A DNA stretch of 64,000 bases from Chlorohelix sp037138995 (GTDB lineage: Bacteria > Chloroflexota > Chloroflexia > Chloroheliales > Chloroheliaceae). Of this stretch, positions 40,637 through 49,172 are shown piece by piece. A model generated the notes under the pieces. That model did no database searches. It had not been told where the DNA came from and saw nothing but the letters and a program-made list of their open reading frames with translations. A program made the translations under genes and the position numbers. The stretch lies in assembly GCF_037138995.1 (NCBI RefSeq), contig NZ_JBAXHI010000022.1, positions 1 through 64,000 on the forward strand. Direction: 5' to 3'. Every line of letters begins with the position of its first letter. Position 1 is the first letter of the stretch.

Positions 40637-43264
40637 TTAGCCGATTTTATCCCAGCTTAGTTTTGCTACACTGCTGCTATCTCCATTGAAATATTCCAGC
40701 ACAATTGTAACAGGTCCAGACAGCGAAAAATCAAAGCTATAGGTTTGAAGGCTGCTAGGTCTCCAGTATTCATTGGGATTATCTCCGCTTGCAGCTACCC
40801 CGTTCAAGAATAGGCGGAACCCGTCATCAATCGTAGCGGTAAAGCGGTAATTGCCAGAGTCAAAATCAACGGTTTTTGTCCAACGCGCCGAAAAGTTAGT
40901 TGGGAAGATGCCGAGTTTCCCGCCTTCAAGCCCACTTGTTCCAAAGTCATAATTCAAATCCGGTTCATCACGGATAAAGCTAGGCGAACCTAACAATCCC
41001 GGATTATTGAAATATTCTGCTTTCCAACCGTTGAACTGGTCAGCCCAAGCATAGGCATCATTCGGTTGCGCTTTGCTCGTATCCCATACTATATAACCTG
41101 CTTCAAAATTGACCTGACGAAGCCCCTCAAGATTGGTGAATTCATCACTCATTACCGAACCAAGGGGTCCATTGCTACCGTTATAAGCATCTCGATATTT
41201 TGACAAGAATTGTCCCTCAATGACAAATGCCGGTTGCAGCACAGGTATAGGTGAAGCATTTGGCTGGTCGTTTCGGTCATCGAGACTGATAAGGGCTTGT
41301 CCAAAAGAGCCTCCGTTAAATTCCTGTACCCAGCGCGAGTTATCGGGGGGCGCTACTTGTGACGCAGCATTCTGTCCTGTGCCAAGCGCGGAAATACCGC
41401 CATTTCGTTTGAAAGCTGCTACGAAACGCGCTTTCTGCTCTTGCGTTGTGCCATCTCCCACAATCGCCGGCACACCATCCTGTATGGCGGGCTGTTGCGG
41501 TTGCGTTATAGGTGGTGGAGAAACTGCCGGAGGCTGCGGTTGCGTTACAGGCGGTGGAGAAACTACCGGAGACTGAGGTATAGGATTATCAACCAGCAGC
41601 ATCCAAGGGCAGAACCCAAACTCCCACCAAGCGTAAATGTCGTCAGACCCGCCTTTCTTGCGCCAGTAAGGGTCATTGCAAATGAACTTGCCCTCATTGG
41701 TCAGACCCTTCACCAGAATAACATGTCCGAAGCCATGCACATTAGTACCAAGCACTACCGGCTTTCCATTACGTAGTTGCTGCTTTACCAAATCCTGATT
41801 AGGAGTAACTGAACGTGCGCCAAGCCCATGTTTGCTCACGAAATCCGCTGCCAACCCGCCATAAGCATCCCCGCCATTTGTACATGCGCCATAAGCTCCC
41901 GCCACCCAATGCCCTTTGGGGTCGGGTTGGGTTCGATTTATGCTTATGCTTCGCCTATTTGTATAAGCGTTGCTTATATACCAGCCGTAAGGACTTAAAC
42001 CCCACTCGTAGTTTTCATTGCGTTGGTCGAGCAACCCATAGGCTGCTAACAACATGGTGGAAGAAGTAGGTCCACACGCCCAATTGCCGTCAAAATTTGG
42101 AGCGGTATCATGTAACTGATGAATATATGGCACACTCAGCAAAACATCAACATTGCCCCCAGCTGAGAAAGCGCTGACCCCTCCACCAATACTATCCGCT
42201 GCTATGCTGGTTACTTGTAATGAAGAATTCCAATCAATTACGGTACGGCGAGAGCCATCGCAGCCAATGAATTCAACGCCACTGCTCACTTGCGCGAAAA
42301 CTCCCGAATTATCGCTCGCCCAGCAAACCACATCGAAATAGTTTACATCTGCTTGTACCGATAAAATCATCGTAGGTTGTTCAGAACCATCGGTTTTGAC
42401 CGTCCACACTGTACTTCCAGCGACTTGTCCCTGTGCATCGAAAGTACGGCTGCTAAAGGCTAATAGGCTATTGTCGGGACTGGCGTTTATATCGGTTACG
42501 GCAAACTCAAGATTAACGGTATATATTTCTGCGCCGCTATTTGCATCTACTGCTCTTATGGGAGTGGCATGGTTAGATTGGAGATAAGGAGAAGGGCTAA
42601 GGCTGTAAATCAGCGCGTCTTTATCGCCTATTTTGCATAATATAAGGTTATAGGCATTATGATTAACCCCATCAAGTACATCGCTCAACAAAAACTCGTG
42701 TTCTTTAAACCCCTCAAGCGTTATTTCGGCATAAGTAGCCGCCGCTCCAACCCCGTAGCCTCTGCTGCTGATATATAGCTTTTTGCCATCAGAAGAAAAC
42801 CCCGTGATACTTTCAGCATCATCCCCGTATATTTTAGTGGGCTGGCTCCCATCGAGCGGAATCAACCATATTTCGGATACAGGCTGACCGTAGGGGTCGG
42901 CGGTAGGAGTAGATTTTATCACTGCCAGTTGCGCCCCATCAGGACTCCAAACCGGGTAGCTGTAGCGTTCAGACCCGAAAGTCTGGAAAATGGCAGTTGC
43001 TTTCAGCGAAGCTAAATCGGCTAATTTTAGAATCGGGCTACCAAGCGCCCCATCTGACATCAGATAAACCAGCTTGGCTCCATCCGGTGAAAGTACCGAA
43101 TCTACATTTACACTGGTAGGTAGCAAACCCAAATCCGAAGGGTCAACCGTTATTGCATGGAATACATTTATACCATTTACTATATATATACCGGGTAAGC
43201 CCCCGGTTGTAGCTACAAATGAACCACTAGCCGGTAAAGCAACGGAGGTTAGTGTATCAGACAT
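40637..43264 (-). CDS. TolB-like propeller, C39-type peptidase and PA14 multidomain protein
   Basis: The protein has 875 residues. ATG at 43264 is chosen because AAAGGAG lies just before it. Residues ~10-380 are TolB/WD40-like beta-propeller repeats (SPDGAKLVYLMSD; SPDGAQLAVIKS; SSDGKKLYISSRG). A Peptidase_C39_2 domain follows (~383-570) with Cys397 in NWACGPTSSTM, His in HGFGHVILVKG and Asn/Asp in FICNDPYW. Then come a Pro/Gln linker (PPVTQPQPPAV), an unassigned region, and a PA14 domain (~735-870) with WKAEYFNNPGLLG and FTATIDDGFRLFLNG. No classical signal peptide is seen although PA14 and C39 domains are usually extracytoplasmic. A surface protease or bacteriocin-like processing role is possible. 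Confidence 0.82.
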   Translation of the reverse strand: MSDTLTSVALPASGSFVATTGGLPGIYIVNGINVFHAITVDPSDLGLLPTSVNVDSVLSPDGAKLVYLMSDGALGSPILKLADLASLKATAIFQTFGSERYSYPVWSPDGAQLAVIKSTPTADPYGQPVSEIWLIPLDGSQPTKIYGDDAESITGFSSDGKKLYISSRGYGVGAAATYAEITLEGFKEHEFLLSDVLDGVNHNAYNLILCKIGDKDALIYSLSPSPYLQSNHATPIRAVDANSGAEIYTVNLEFAVTDINASPDNSLLAFSSRTFDAQGQVAGSTVWTVKTDGSEQPTMILSVQADVNYFDVVCWASDNSGVFAQVSSGVEFIGCDGSRRTVIDWNSSLQVTSIAADSIGGGVSAFSAGGNVDVLLSVPYIHQLHDTAPNFDGNWACGPTSSTMLLAAYGLLDQRNENYEWGLSPYGWYISNAYTNRRSISINRTQPDPKGHWVAGAYGACTNGGDAYGGLAADFVSKHGLGARSVTPNQDLVKQQLRNGKPVVLGTNVHGFGHVILVKGLTNEGKFICNDPYWRKKGGSDDIYAWWEFGFCPWMLLVDNPIPQSPVVSPPPVTQPQPPAVSPPPITQPQQPAIQDGVPAIVGDGTTQEQKARFVAAFKRNGGISALGTGQNAASQVAPPDNSRWVQEFNGGSFGQALISLDDRNDQPNASPIPVLQPAFVIEGQFLSKYRDAYNGSNGPLGSVMSDEFTNLEGLRQVNFEAGYIVWDTSKAQPNDAYAWADQFNGWKAEYFNNPGLLGSPSFIRDEPDLNYDFGTSGLEGGKLGIFPTNFSARWTKTVDFDSGNYRFTATIDDGFRLFLNGVAASGDNPNEYWRPSSLQTYSFDFSLSGPVTIVLEYFNGDSSSVAKLSWDKIG

Positions 43265-43275
43265 TGGAGACTCCT

Positions 43276-43998
43276 TTATCTGGTAAACATTTGAGGGTAA
43301 ATTATTAATACACTGAGGAACATTAGCAAAATTAGGACACACCAGAAACCTAGGATTAGGTTTCCGCTCATAATTATTATCCGCCGCGAAACTACTAGAT
43401 TCTCCGAGTCATTTAGTTTAAAAACCCAGTTTCTAAGCATATTGTTGGTTTTATCTAGGAAATGCAGCCCTGTTCTGGTTGAGAAGAAAAGAAGGCACAG
43501 CAAGAAAGAGCCTAAACCTAAAATGCCGGGAAAGGAATGGTTCGACCAAGCCGCCAATATAGCCAACCCTGCATAGAAAAATACAATAGAGTTTTGCTTG
43601 ATGAAATTATAAAAGAAAAAGGGAAGCAGTTTAGCATATACCACTCTTGGAATTTCTTCACCGTTGGATAAGGCGCGTTGAATTGAGCGTTCGCGTGCCT
43701 CCAACAGTTTGTGATGCACCGCAGAGGCTTCCTCTTTCAATTTTAAGGTAAGATTGGGGATTTCACCATGTTCAAAACTGATGGTTAGATAGCTAAAGGC
43801 TTTGCCCTGTTCAAATTCAACCGCTAGTATGTGGCACAAATCGAAACTTTTATAGCTGATTTTAGTGGTTTGTACCAGCATACGTTCATCGGTAAGATAG
43901 TAATGGGGAAATTGGCGGTTTGCACCTCGATAATCTTGCCCCTTCCAGAGCAAAACTTCGCCCGGCAACAGAATAGCTGTTTCTACTGAGAGGGACAT
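43276..43998 (-). CDS. membrane protein with N-terminal PH-like domain
   Basis: The protein has 240 residues from ATG 43998, 11 bases after the GTPase stop. A TTG at 44022 would overlap the GTPase gene and has no ribosome site. Residues ~1-95 resemble bacterial PH (bPH) domains: AILLPGEVLLWKGQDYRG, then FPHYYLTDERMLVQTTKISY. A helical hairpin and at least three membrane spans follow (~135-155, 158-178, 210-235). Pairing with a Ras-like GTPase suggests it could be the membrane partner that the GTPase controls. Function unknown. Confidence 0.72.
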   Translation of the reverse strand: MSLSVETAILLPGEVLLWKGQDYRGANRQFPHYYLTDERMLVQTTKISYKSFDLCHILAVEFEQGKAFSYLTISFEHGEIPNLTLKLKEEASAVHHKLLEARERSIQRALSNGEEIPRVVYAKLLPFFFYNFIKQNSIVFFYAGLAILAAWSNHSFPGILGLGSFLLCLLFFSTRTGLHFLDKTNNMLRNWVFKLNDSENLVVSRRIIIMSGNLILGFWCVLILLMFLSVLIIYPQMFTR

Positions 43999-44008
43999 AG
44001 GCGCAAAC

Positions 44009-44509
44009 CTATTTCTTTTCAATGGATTGTATGGCTAGTTTGGCAAGCATGCTAAAGATTTGATCGACATTTTCACCGTTACGCGCTGAAGCGGTCAGAT
44101 GTGGGGCGTGCGCGTAATTGGCAAATATTTCTGCCCATTTCTCTGGGAAGCGGAAACCTAAATCTATTTTGTTACCTACTACCATAATTCCGGCGTTTGG
44201 GATGGTAGAGCGGCACATATTATTCCAGACTGCCAGTTGTTGTAGTGTTTTCTCACGGGTTACATCATATACCAGCATACAGCCGACTGCGCCCCGATAA
44301 AATTCGGTGCGTTCAAAATATTCGCCTGCAATATCCCATAGTTCCAACTTTACAGGGCGACTACCAGCCATCGCTATATGCGTAGTGACATTTAAGCCAA
44401 GGCTGTGGCTATACTGCCCGCTGAACTTTCCCATGGTGTATTGCTCTACAAGGCTAGTTTTGCCTACAGTCTTTTCACCCGCTACTATCACCTTGATGCT
44501 TTGCAGCAT
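44009..44509 (-). CDS. Ras/Rab-like small GTPase
   Basis: The protein has 166 residues, a bacterial Ras-superfamily protein. All G boxes are intact: G1 GEKTVGKTS (11-19), switch I Thr in LGLNVTTH, G3 WDIAGEYFERTEFY, G4 VGNKIDLG, G5 TASARNGENV. The Gln after the G3 Gly (Gln61 in Ras) is Glu here, so intrinsic or GAP-stimulated hydrolysis may differ from Rab proteins. There is no C-terminal Cys for lipidation. It is followed by a PH-like membrane-protein gene. It is closer to Rab-like than to MglA sequences by its switch regions. The regulated process is unknown. Confidence 0.9.
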   Translation of the reverse strand: MLQSIKVIVAGEKTVGKTSLVEQYTMGKFSGQYSHSLGLNVTTHIAMAGSRPVKLELWDIAGEYFERTEFYRGAVGCMLVYDVTREKTLQQLAVWNNMCRSTIPNAGIMVVGNKIDLGFRFPEKWAEIFANYAHAPHLTASARNGENVDQIFSMLAKLAIQSIEKK

Positions 44510-44632
44510 TGCGCTTGGCTCTCTTTCAATTTTCCGGCAAAACCCACCGTGATGCTCTCTCTATACTTAAATGTTACTACTGTGTTTATCGGATTATACT
44601 CTAACCCTGCACTAGCTACAATAGTATAGTCT

Positions 44633-45838
44633 TTAATGTTTAAGGCTTTTTATTGCTTCCCAAACTTGAGAAACTGTAACCTTCTCGATTCCACCCTGTG
44701 CAGCGGTAATTGTCTCATATTCGTGCAAAGGTAAATTGTTTTTCCAATCGAGATTGGACGGATAAACTGCTTTTCCTGTATCGGTATAAGGACCATAGGC
44801 TACCGGATTGCTCGGTCCGAAAATTGCGATTACTTTTGTGCCACACGCTGCTGCCAAGTGCATCAAACCGGTGTCATTTCCAATAAATAAAGTGGCTTTT
44901 TCAAATAATGCGCCGCTTTCATCTAGGTTAAACATACCCACCGCATTAATTACAGATTCCTGTAAACCTTCGGGAATTGCGTACAATAGACGCTCAGCTA
45001 ATTCGCCATCACCCTGTTGTAACGCTCCAATTATTATAACAGTATAACCTTTTGTTATTAGCTTTGCGGCGATTTGGGCAAAATTCTCCGGTTTCCAGCG
45101 TTTGGATTTTACCAATGTATCAGGGTTGTTGCCGCCTCCCGGATGAATTACCGCCACCGCACCTTTGCTATTCTGAAAAGCGGATAGGGCTTCCAGAAAC
45201 CCTGCCACCTTGCTTTTTGCTTTATCCGATGGGTAAAACTCCATTTTTGCTGGCGTTGGGTCAAGTCCGGCGGCTCTCAGTACATCCTTATAAATTTCAG
45301 CTTCGTGCTTTATTATAGAGTTGCGTTCAAGCCGAGAACGGATGTTTAGCGCAAAACCTCGTCCTCGGCTATCAATCCCTACTCGCAGTTTTGCGCCTGC
45401 CAACCACGGTAATAAAGTCAGTAAGGGTGAGCGATCTAGGGCTATTATTGCCTGATAACGCTGCTGCCGCATCTTGCGGATAAATACCAGATATTGCTTT
45501 AGCGTAAAAGCAGAGCCGCTAACGCCTGTATCCAATATTCCATCTAGGCGCGGGCTGCCTTCCACTATTGGTTTAGCCCACGCGCTTACCGCATATTCCA
45601 AATGTGCATGCGGCAAAGCCTCTCGGAGAGCAGCAATAACCGGCGTAGTAAGAATTACATCTCCCAAACAACATGGCTTAAGGATTAGTACCCGCGCTCC
45701 GGTAGGCAAATCTTTCAAGTCTGCGCTAGACCGCTCAAATAGCCTGAACAATACTGCCAAAGCCCGGCAAACCAATGAGATTAGCTTTTCGCGAATCATG
45801 GCAAAGCGATTACGCCGGAAAGTCCCGGTTTTATTCAT
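44633..45838 (-). CDS. glycosyltransferase family 9 (ADP-heptose:LPS heptosyltransferase-like)
   Basis: The protein has 401 residues and starts 6 bases after the fabZ stop. GT9 features are LILKPCCLGDVILTTPVIAALREALP near the N-terminus, IHPGGGNNPDTLVKSKRWKPENFAQ, TLFIGNDTGLMHLAAACGTKVIAIFG and FGPSNPVAYGP. It transfers a sugar from a nucleotide sugar to a surface glycan or lipid. The heptose label comes from Gram-negative members; the donor here is unknown, because no ADP-heptose synthesis genes are seen. Confidence 0.88.
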   Translation of the reverse strand: MNKTGTFRRNRFAMIREKLISLVCRALAVLFRLFERSSADLKDLPTGARVLILKPCCLGDVILTTPVIAALREALPHAHLEYAVSAWAKPIVEGSPRLDGILDTGVSGSAFTLKQYLVFIRKMRQQRYQAIIALDRSPLLTLLPWLAGAKLRVGIDSRGRGFALNIRSRLERNSIIKHEAEIYKDVLRAAGLDPTPAKMEFYPSDKAKSKVAGFLEALSAFQNSKGAVAVIHPGGGNNPDTLVKSKRWKPENFAQIAAKLITKGYTVIIIGALQQGDGELAERLLYAIPEGLQESVINAVGMFNLDESGALFEKATLFIGNDTGLMHLAAACGTKVIAIFGPSNPVAYGPYTDTGKAVYPSNLDWKNNLPLHEYETITAAQGGIEKVTVSQVWEAIKSLKH

Positions 45839-45844
45839 GGTTTT

Positions 45845-46288
45845 TTATGCTTGACCGGGGAGTGGTCCTAGGGCAAAGGTCATTTCCCCACGTGCGGCTA
45901 TCTCGCCATCCACAGTAGCAATTCCTTGCGCTTTACCAACGGGTCCACGCACTTGTATCATTTCTGCCTCAAGTCGCAAAATATCGCCGGGGCGCACCTG
46001 TCGTTTAAAGCGTACTCCATCCATGCCGCCGAAAAAGGCGATTCGCCCTTTATTCTGCTCCATACCGAGTAACGCCACCGCGCCTACTTGCGCCAATGCT
46101 TCAACGATTAACACACCGGGCATTACCGGGTAATCGGGGAAGTGTCCTTGAAAAAACCACTCGTTATAACTCACGCTTTTAATGCCTACTGCGCGTTTAC
46201 CCCATTCAACTTCTATTATCTTGTCAATAAGTAGGAAAGGAAAACGATGCGGAATAATCTTCTGGATTTCGGGGATTGTCAATTCCAT
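45845..46288 (-). CDS. fabZ: 3-hydroxyacyl-[acyl-carrier-protein] dehydratase FabZ
   Basis: The protein has 147 residues, normal length. It dehydrates 3-hydroxyacyl-ACP in fatty-acid elongation. The hot-dog fold catalytic residues are visible: His49 in FFQGHFPDYPVMPGVLIVEA and Glu63 in VEALAQ, with IPHRFPFLLIDKIIEVE at the start. AAGGAG precedes the ATG. It heads a two-gene unit with the GT9 gene; other fab genes are not adjacent. Confidence 0.96.
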   Translation of the reverse strand: MELTIPEIQKIIPHRFPFLLIDKIIEVEWGKRAVGIKSVSYNEWFFQGHFPDYPVMPGVLIVEALAQVGAVALLGMEQNKGRIAFFGGMDGVRFKRQVRPGDILRLEAEMIQVRGPVGKAQGIATVDGEIAARGEMTFALGPLPGQA

Positions 46289-46353
46289 TGGTAGGGTAAT
46301 CTCCTTTTTGAAAAGCTTTTGCCAATTTCACTATTTTAGCTATAATCAAGCAT

Positions 46354-46731
46354 ATGAGCAAACTGGAATTTGAAAAATATGTAAAACTAGCTATCCGTAA
46401 GCTGCCGCCCCGTTTCAGAAAAGCAATGGCAAGCGGTAATCTGATTATTGTAGTACAACAACGCCCCACTCGTGAGCAACTATTCAAATTAAAGCTCAAT
46501 CCGGCGGAAGAAAGCCTATTCGGTTTATATGAAGGGGTCTCGTTACCAAATCGCACACAGGGCTATAACATGGCATTACCGGACAAAATAACTATCTTTC
46601 AAGAATCGTTGGAAACGGCTTATCCAAACCCTTTAAGTCTGAAAGAACAGGTGCGCCGGACAGTTTTTCACGAAGTCGCCCACTTCTTTGGTATAAGCGA
46701 TGAAGAATTGGATGCGATGGGCTGGGGATAA
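46354..46731 (+). CDS. small zincin-type metallopeptidase-family protein (PF06262/DUF1025-like)
   Basis: The protein has 125 residues. The active-site motif HExxH is clear in RRTVFHEVAHFFGISDEELD, and the upstream LGLYEG-like patch (FGLYEGVSLPNR) and DKITIFQESLE match this minimal zincin family, ending GW as usual. It lies opposite fabZ with a short divergent gap and is followed by a bidirectional terminator. Substrate unknown. Confidence 0.85.
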   Translation: MSKLEFEKYVKLAIRKLPPRFRKAMASGNLIIVVQQRPTREQLFKLKLNPAEESLFGLYEGVSLPNRTQGYNMALPDKITIFQESLETAYPNPLSLKEQVRRTVFHEVAHFFGISDEELDAMGWG

Positions 46732-46770
46732 AAAAAGAGGCGCAATTGCTGCGCCCTTTGATTTTTGTTA
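46732..46770. terminator. bidirectional rho-independent terminator
   Basis: GGCGCA (46739-46744) and TGCGCC (46750-46755) form a stem with a 5-base loop. It is followed by CTTTGATTTTTG on the plus strand and by TCTTTTTTT on the minus strand. It separates the converging zincin and icd genes. Confidence 0.8.
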
Positions 46771-46784
46771 AGCTATTTTTGCGC

Positions 46785-48239
46785 TTACTGCCCGTAGCTT
46801 TGGGTATAACCCTGTACACCATCGAAATTATATAGGCTTTCAATTTCGACAAAATCTAGTCCTGCCGCTGCGAATTTGCCGAGCAATTCTACCAAGTCGG
46901 CATGAGTCACCTTATGCCCATTGCTGGTTTGGAAGCGACAACGCCAATGGTCAGTGTTAAAGGTTTCCGCCATACCTTCGGGCCACACCTTCACCCCTCG
47001 ATTGGTAATAATTTTCAGTTCCAGCCCACTAACGGTAATATTTGTCAGCTTTTCAGCCAATTCATTAGCATTTGTACCTGTCCAATCCAGAAACACATCT
47101 ACGCCCACTAGCACCTTGACAGCACGCACCGATTCGATTAGGTGCATTTCATGAGAAGCTACCCCGCCCTCATCGCTGGCTTTGTAAGTTACCGTTTTGA
47201 GAGTTTCTGGATTCTGCCCTAGACGTGCAACAACCGCTTGCGCGAATTCTTTAGTGCCGACTTTTTGCTTACTTATGCCTTCAGCGTAGATGTCATAAGT
47301 ATGAATACCGTCTTCGATGGTACGTAACCAAGCGTTGTGGACGCGCTCAGCCACCTTTGACTGCCCAATATGAACCAGCATCATCACCGCCCCTAGCAAC
47401 AAACCGGAGGGATTCGCCATATTCTGACCAGCGCGGCGCGGTGCAGAACCGTGAATGGCTTCAAACATGGCGGCATGTTGCCCGATGTTAGAAGAACCTG
47501 CCAAACCTACCGAACCCGCGATTTGAGCCGCGACATCGGATAGTATATCGCCATACAGATTGGGCAATACAATCACGTCAAAGGCTTCCGGCGTATCTGC
47601 CATTTTGGCTGCGCCAATATCCACAATCCAACTTTCGTTTTCAATATCTGGATATTCTTTGGCAACCTCATCAAATACTTTGTGGAATAACCCATCGGTC
47701 ATCTTCATAATATTATCTTTAATGAAGCAAGTAACCTTTTTGCGATTATACAACTGGGCATATTCAAAGGCGTATCGAATGATTTTTTCGCTACCGGGGC
47801 GGCTGATGAGCTTGAGGGATTGCACCATTTGTTCAGTTTGGCGATGCTCAATTCCGGTGTAGAGGTCTTCTTCGTTCTCCCGAACAATCACAATATCCAT
47901 GCCGGGATGTTTGGTATCCACAAAGGGGTGATACGCCACGCAAGGGCGCACATTAGCATAAAGACCAAGCGCGTTACGAACCGTCACATTGAGGCTTTTA
48001 TAGCCGCCACCCTGCGGCGTGGTGATGGGAGCTTTCAGGAAAACTTTGGTGCGGCGGATTGATTCCCACGCTTCCGCTTCTATACCGGCATTGTTGCCGC
48101 TCAAATAAACCTGCTCACCCACAGCCACTTTCTCAATTTCGATTTCTGCGCCCGCTTCGAGGATAATTTGAAGGGTAGCATCCATGATTTCGGGTCCAAT
48201 CCCGTCACCATGCGCTACAGATATGGGAGTTTTAGACAT
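46785..48239 (-). CDS. icd: isocitrate dehydrogenase, Thermus-type with C-terminal domain
   Basis: The protein has 484 residues; AGAAGG precedes the ATG. The iso-decarboxylating core (~1-335) shows HGDGIGPEIMDATL, TTPQGGGYKSLNVTVRNALG, DIVIVRENEEDLYTGIEH, FDVIVLPNLYGDILSDVAA and FEAIHGSAPRRAGQNMANP. An extra ~140-residue C-terminal domain (from about 345, TVTYKASDEGGVASHEMH onward) matches the extended NADP-dependent form known from Thermus. It catalyses isocitrate to 2-oxoglutarate in the TCA cycle. Confusion with 3-isopropylmalate dehydrogenase is unlikely because of this domain and the substrate loop. Confidence 0.92.
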   Translation of the reverse strand: MSKTPISVAHGDGIGPEIMDATLQIILEAGAEIEIEKVAVGEQVYLSGNNAGIEAEAWESIRRTKVFLKAPITTPQGGGYKSLNVTVRNALGLYANVRPCVAYHPFVDTKHPGMDIVIVRENEEDLYTGIEHRQTEQMVQSLKLISRPGSEKIIRYAFEYAQLYNRKKVTCFIKDNIMKMTDGLFHKVFDEVAKEYPDIENESWIVDIGAAKMADTPEAFDVIVLPNLYGDILSDVAAQIAGSVGLAGSSNIGQHAAMFEAIHGSAPRRAGQNMANPSGLLLGAVMMLVHIGQSKVAERVHNAWLRTIEDGIHTYDIYAEGISKQKVGTKEFAQAVVARLGQNPETLKTVTYKASDEGGVASHEMHLIESVRAVKVLVGVDVFLDWTGTNANELAEKLTNITVSGLELKIITNRGVKVWPEGMAETFNTDHWRCRFQTSNGHKVTHADLVELLGKFAAAGLDFVEIESLYNFDGVQGYTQSYGQ

Positions 48240-48335
48240 TAGAACCTTCTCTCCTGCTCCTAGTAAAAATGAGGTGTTTACAATTTTAATATAACACGCA
48301 CTGTTTCTTCACACAAATTGAGCTTGACAATGATG

Positions 48336-49154
48336 TTAATAGGTTGACAGCAAATCTTTCCATTTGGTTGCCGCTACGCTATTCTTACCGGTGCGGTCAG
48401 TATCGGCATGCGCCAGTGTAATTTCGTAGCTGACCCCATCCATTGTGGTAATAGTTAAAGTATCCTCGCTTTGCTTGACCGTGCGAATGTTCTTACGGGG
48501 TAGTACCAACAGACTTTTCCCGATTCTGATAGCAGGGTTTGGTCTTTTTTCTTTACCGTAGGTTATAAGATAAAGGGGAGTTAGCAGCATTAATCCAGCT
48601 TCGGGCGAAAATTCATGGGTTTCGCTGAGTAGGCGCAGACGCACCGGCTCAGGTCCTTGCACTGGCTTTTCAATAGAATTACGAGCTAATAACCGTTCAA
48701 ATTCGGTTCTATCCTCTTTACGGAGCATGGAGGCATGCACAAGTATTGTCTCAAATTTCGATAAGATGCGGATTCCATTAGCGCCCGCCGGGTCTAGCTT
48801 GAAGCCAGCTTTGCCATAACTGAGTTGCTCGTAATCGTAACAGACAGCTTTTGTCTGGGACAGGTCGAACTCAGCCATTTTTTTTGCACCGTTTTTTGCA
48901 TACAGACTATTATTTTCATGTACAAGAGTTGTACCTGCCACCACTATGCTGATATACAGAGCGGTCATTAAGCCGATGACGCTCAAACCGACCAACAAAA
49001 GACCCAACAGCGCAAGTAGCGTGAAAGTTATCGGTGTGGTACTAATGAGCAATGCGCCTAATCCTAGCAAGGCTATGCCGAAAAGAATTAAGAAAAGAGC
49101 ATTGAAAATTAGCTTTACATAACGGTTAGGTACAAAGCGGAAATTAAATGCCAA
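48336..49154 (-). CDS. two-span membrane protein with PH-like repeats, unknown function
   Basis: The protein has 272 residues. The TTG start at 49154 is supported by AGGAG nine bases upstream. Two adjacent membrane spans (~13-38 and ~43-75) are followed by a cytoplasmic beta-rich region with two similar halves (LYAKNGAKKMAEFDLSQTKA; LLVLPRKNIRTVKQSEDTLT), perhaps bacterial PH-like domains. It is 18 bases downstream of ruvB and probably in the same transcript. No family recognised. Confidence 0.75.
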   Translation of the reverse strand: MAFNFRFVPNRYVKLIFNALFLILFGIALLGLGALLISTTPITFTLLALLGLLLVGLSVIGLMTALYISIVVAGTTLVHENNSLYAKNGAKKMAEFDLSQTKAVCYDYEQLSYGKAGFKLDPAGANGIRILSKFETILVHASMLRKEDRTEFERLLARNSIEKPVQGPEPVRLRLLSETHEFSPEAGLMLLTPLYLITYGKEKRPNPAIRIGKSLLVLPRKNIRTVKQSEDTLTITTMDGVSYEITLAHADTDRTGKNSVAATKWKDLLSTY

Positions 49155-49172
49155 GGTCGGTTTCTCCTAAAT

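Noticed and set aside
40277..40640. plus-strand frame over rsmD
   Set aside because: It is a shadow of the rsmD reading frame with no start signal.
43265..43342. 26-residue extension of the C39-peptidase protein
   Set aside because: It overlaps the upstream gene and the AAAGGAG site marks the internal ATG at 43264.
46785..48239. 3-isopropylmalate dehydrogenase (LeuB) as identity
   Set aside because: The 140-residue C-terminal domain and overall length match extended isocitrate dehydrogenase; no leu genes are adjacent.
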